Shown here: positions 63,236 through 64,000 of the stretch, piece by piece
How positions within the stretch are numbered: the first letter of the stretch is position 1
Layout of the letters: each line of letters starts with the position of its first letter
DNA from: Sipunculus nudus
Lineage: Eukaryota > Annelida > Sipuncula > Golfingiida > Sipunculidae
NCBI GenBank assembly: GCA_026874595.1
Contig: CM049310.1
Coordinates: forward strand, 28,071,058 to 28,135,057
Length of the DNA: 64,000 nt
Reading direction: 5' to 3'
Notes under the pieces: generated by a model
Told to the model about the DNA's origin: nothing
The model's input: the letters and a program-made list of their open reading frames with translations, nothing else
Databases searched by the model: none
Made by a program: the position numbers and the translations under genes

Positions 63236-63954
63236 TTTTGGAAAAAATCAGCAGATGCAAAATAACGGTATACTTAAATTTCTTTTGGTTTTTCATGTAA
63301 ATTAGCATTTGATAAGCTAAGAGGAAATGGTCCTGCTTAAATGAAACCCTGAAAATTATAGAATAATGAACATGAGCTAAAGTATAATAATAATCATTAA
63401 TTTATTAACTGAAATAAAATGCTGTAAAAAAAATCAAATGAGCATAAACAAAATTTAATAAGCATGTTAAAATAAGCCAATATAAATTGTATTTGAACTG
63501 TGTAATAAATGAAACTTGTGGCCTGACACCATTCAATGATGCAATAAAGGAATTGTTTGAGTTAAGTCTGGGTCAAACTCATGCATATTTTGTTGTATTA
63601 TAATACAGCAAAATGGATGTGATTGAAGGTATATATTTCAATTTTGTATTTAACATTTTTGGTAAAATAATGTCTAATTACCACATCAGAGCACATATAG
63701 AAGTTACAAGTGAGCTCTTAAATTGGTTCATCTTATTTTTTAAGAGCTGCTATCTTAATAATAGCTTATCTCAATAGCTGCTTATCCTGATTTCACATGG
63801 GTTGTACAATTCACAGGTGAGTTTAGATAGTTCAAAGCCATTGTGAAATTACTTTAACATTTTGTAACTTATATAATAATAGGCTGGTTTTTGCATGCTG
63901 TTGCTGTCCTTTATTTTTTATTTCTTGTAACAATGACTCTGTTTTCATTTTCAG

Positions 63955-64000
63955 CAGATGCTGGTATCAGACAGCATTCACTGTGTGACCACAGTGCACA
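63955..64000 (+). CDS. Gene 2 exon 3 (cut by the window end), with tandem acceptor
   Basis: It follows a pyrimidine-rich tract and the tandem acceptor TTTTCAGCAG. In phase 1 it reads (A)DAGIRQHSLCDHSA and runs off the window. Use of the first AG (exon from 63955) adds one Ala; use of the second (from 63958) omits it. No domain is visible in this short piece. Confidence 0.55.

Noticed and set aside
55714-64000. Naming gene 2 as a specific glycosyltransferase or sulfotransferase
   Set aside because: Only about 60 residues of anchor and stem are present, with no catalytic motif, so only the topology class is defensible.

Overview
The window looks like genomic DNA from an invertebrate animal, most likely a bivalve mollusc. 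It is AT-rich, has long introns, and is dense in small DNA transposons, Helitron-like elements, tRNA-derived SINEs and poly-C or GGCGG tracts. The species assignment is inference from repeat style and gene structure; no species marker was seen. Almost all long ORFs in the window are translations of repeats, not genes.

Two genes can be supported. The first is complete on the minus strand (49041 down to 11149). Sixteen exons with GT-AG junctions and matching phases join into a 591-residue protein of the GPR107/GPR108 family: a Golgi seven-transmembrane protein with a luminal GOLD-like N-terminal domain. It keeps a basic furin-type site and the cysteine pair expected to hold the two cleaved halves together. 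The second, on the plus strand from 55714, is only begun. Three short exons encode the N-terminus of an unidentified type II (signal-anchor) membrane protein that runs off the window. The two genes are divergent, with 6.7 kb between their start codons. A similar motif of about 45 bp lies upstream of both, in the same orientation relative to each gene.

Layout. 1-10.5 kb is gene-poor and repeat-bearing: one 2.6-kb element, tandem repeats and poly-C tracts. 10.5-49.0 kb is the GPR107-like gene. Intron 11 holds a 1.5-kb minisatellite whose unit is a copy of the exon 11/5' splice-site junction. Intron 10 holds a smaller array built the same way from exon 10. Intron 7 holds a Helitron-like insertion with an identifiable empty-site paralogue in intron 1. 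Intron 5 holds a pogo/Tigger element with a remnant of its transposase DNA-binding domain. Intron 3 holds a second 2.6-kb element. Intron 1 (16 kb) is a nest of elements: a 0.58-kb TIR element is split by two insertions, one of which is itself split by a relative. 49.0-55.7 kb is intergenic and holds two SINEs with clear target-site duplications plus a 2-kb TA-flanked element. 55.7-64 kb is the start of gene 2, whose first intron carries hAT-like, pogo-like and MITE-like elements.

The most interesting signals are: (1) the splice-junction minisatellites; (2) the covarying terminal inverted repeats of the nested Helitron-like family; (3) arrays of nuclear-receptor DR1-like sites carried by repeats; and (4) the motif shared upstream of the two divergent genes. 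Coordinates and counts were read by hand.
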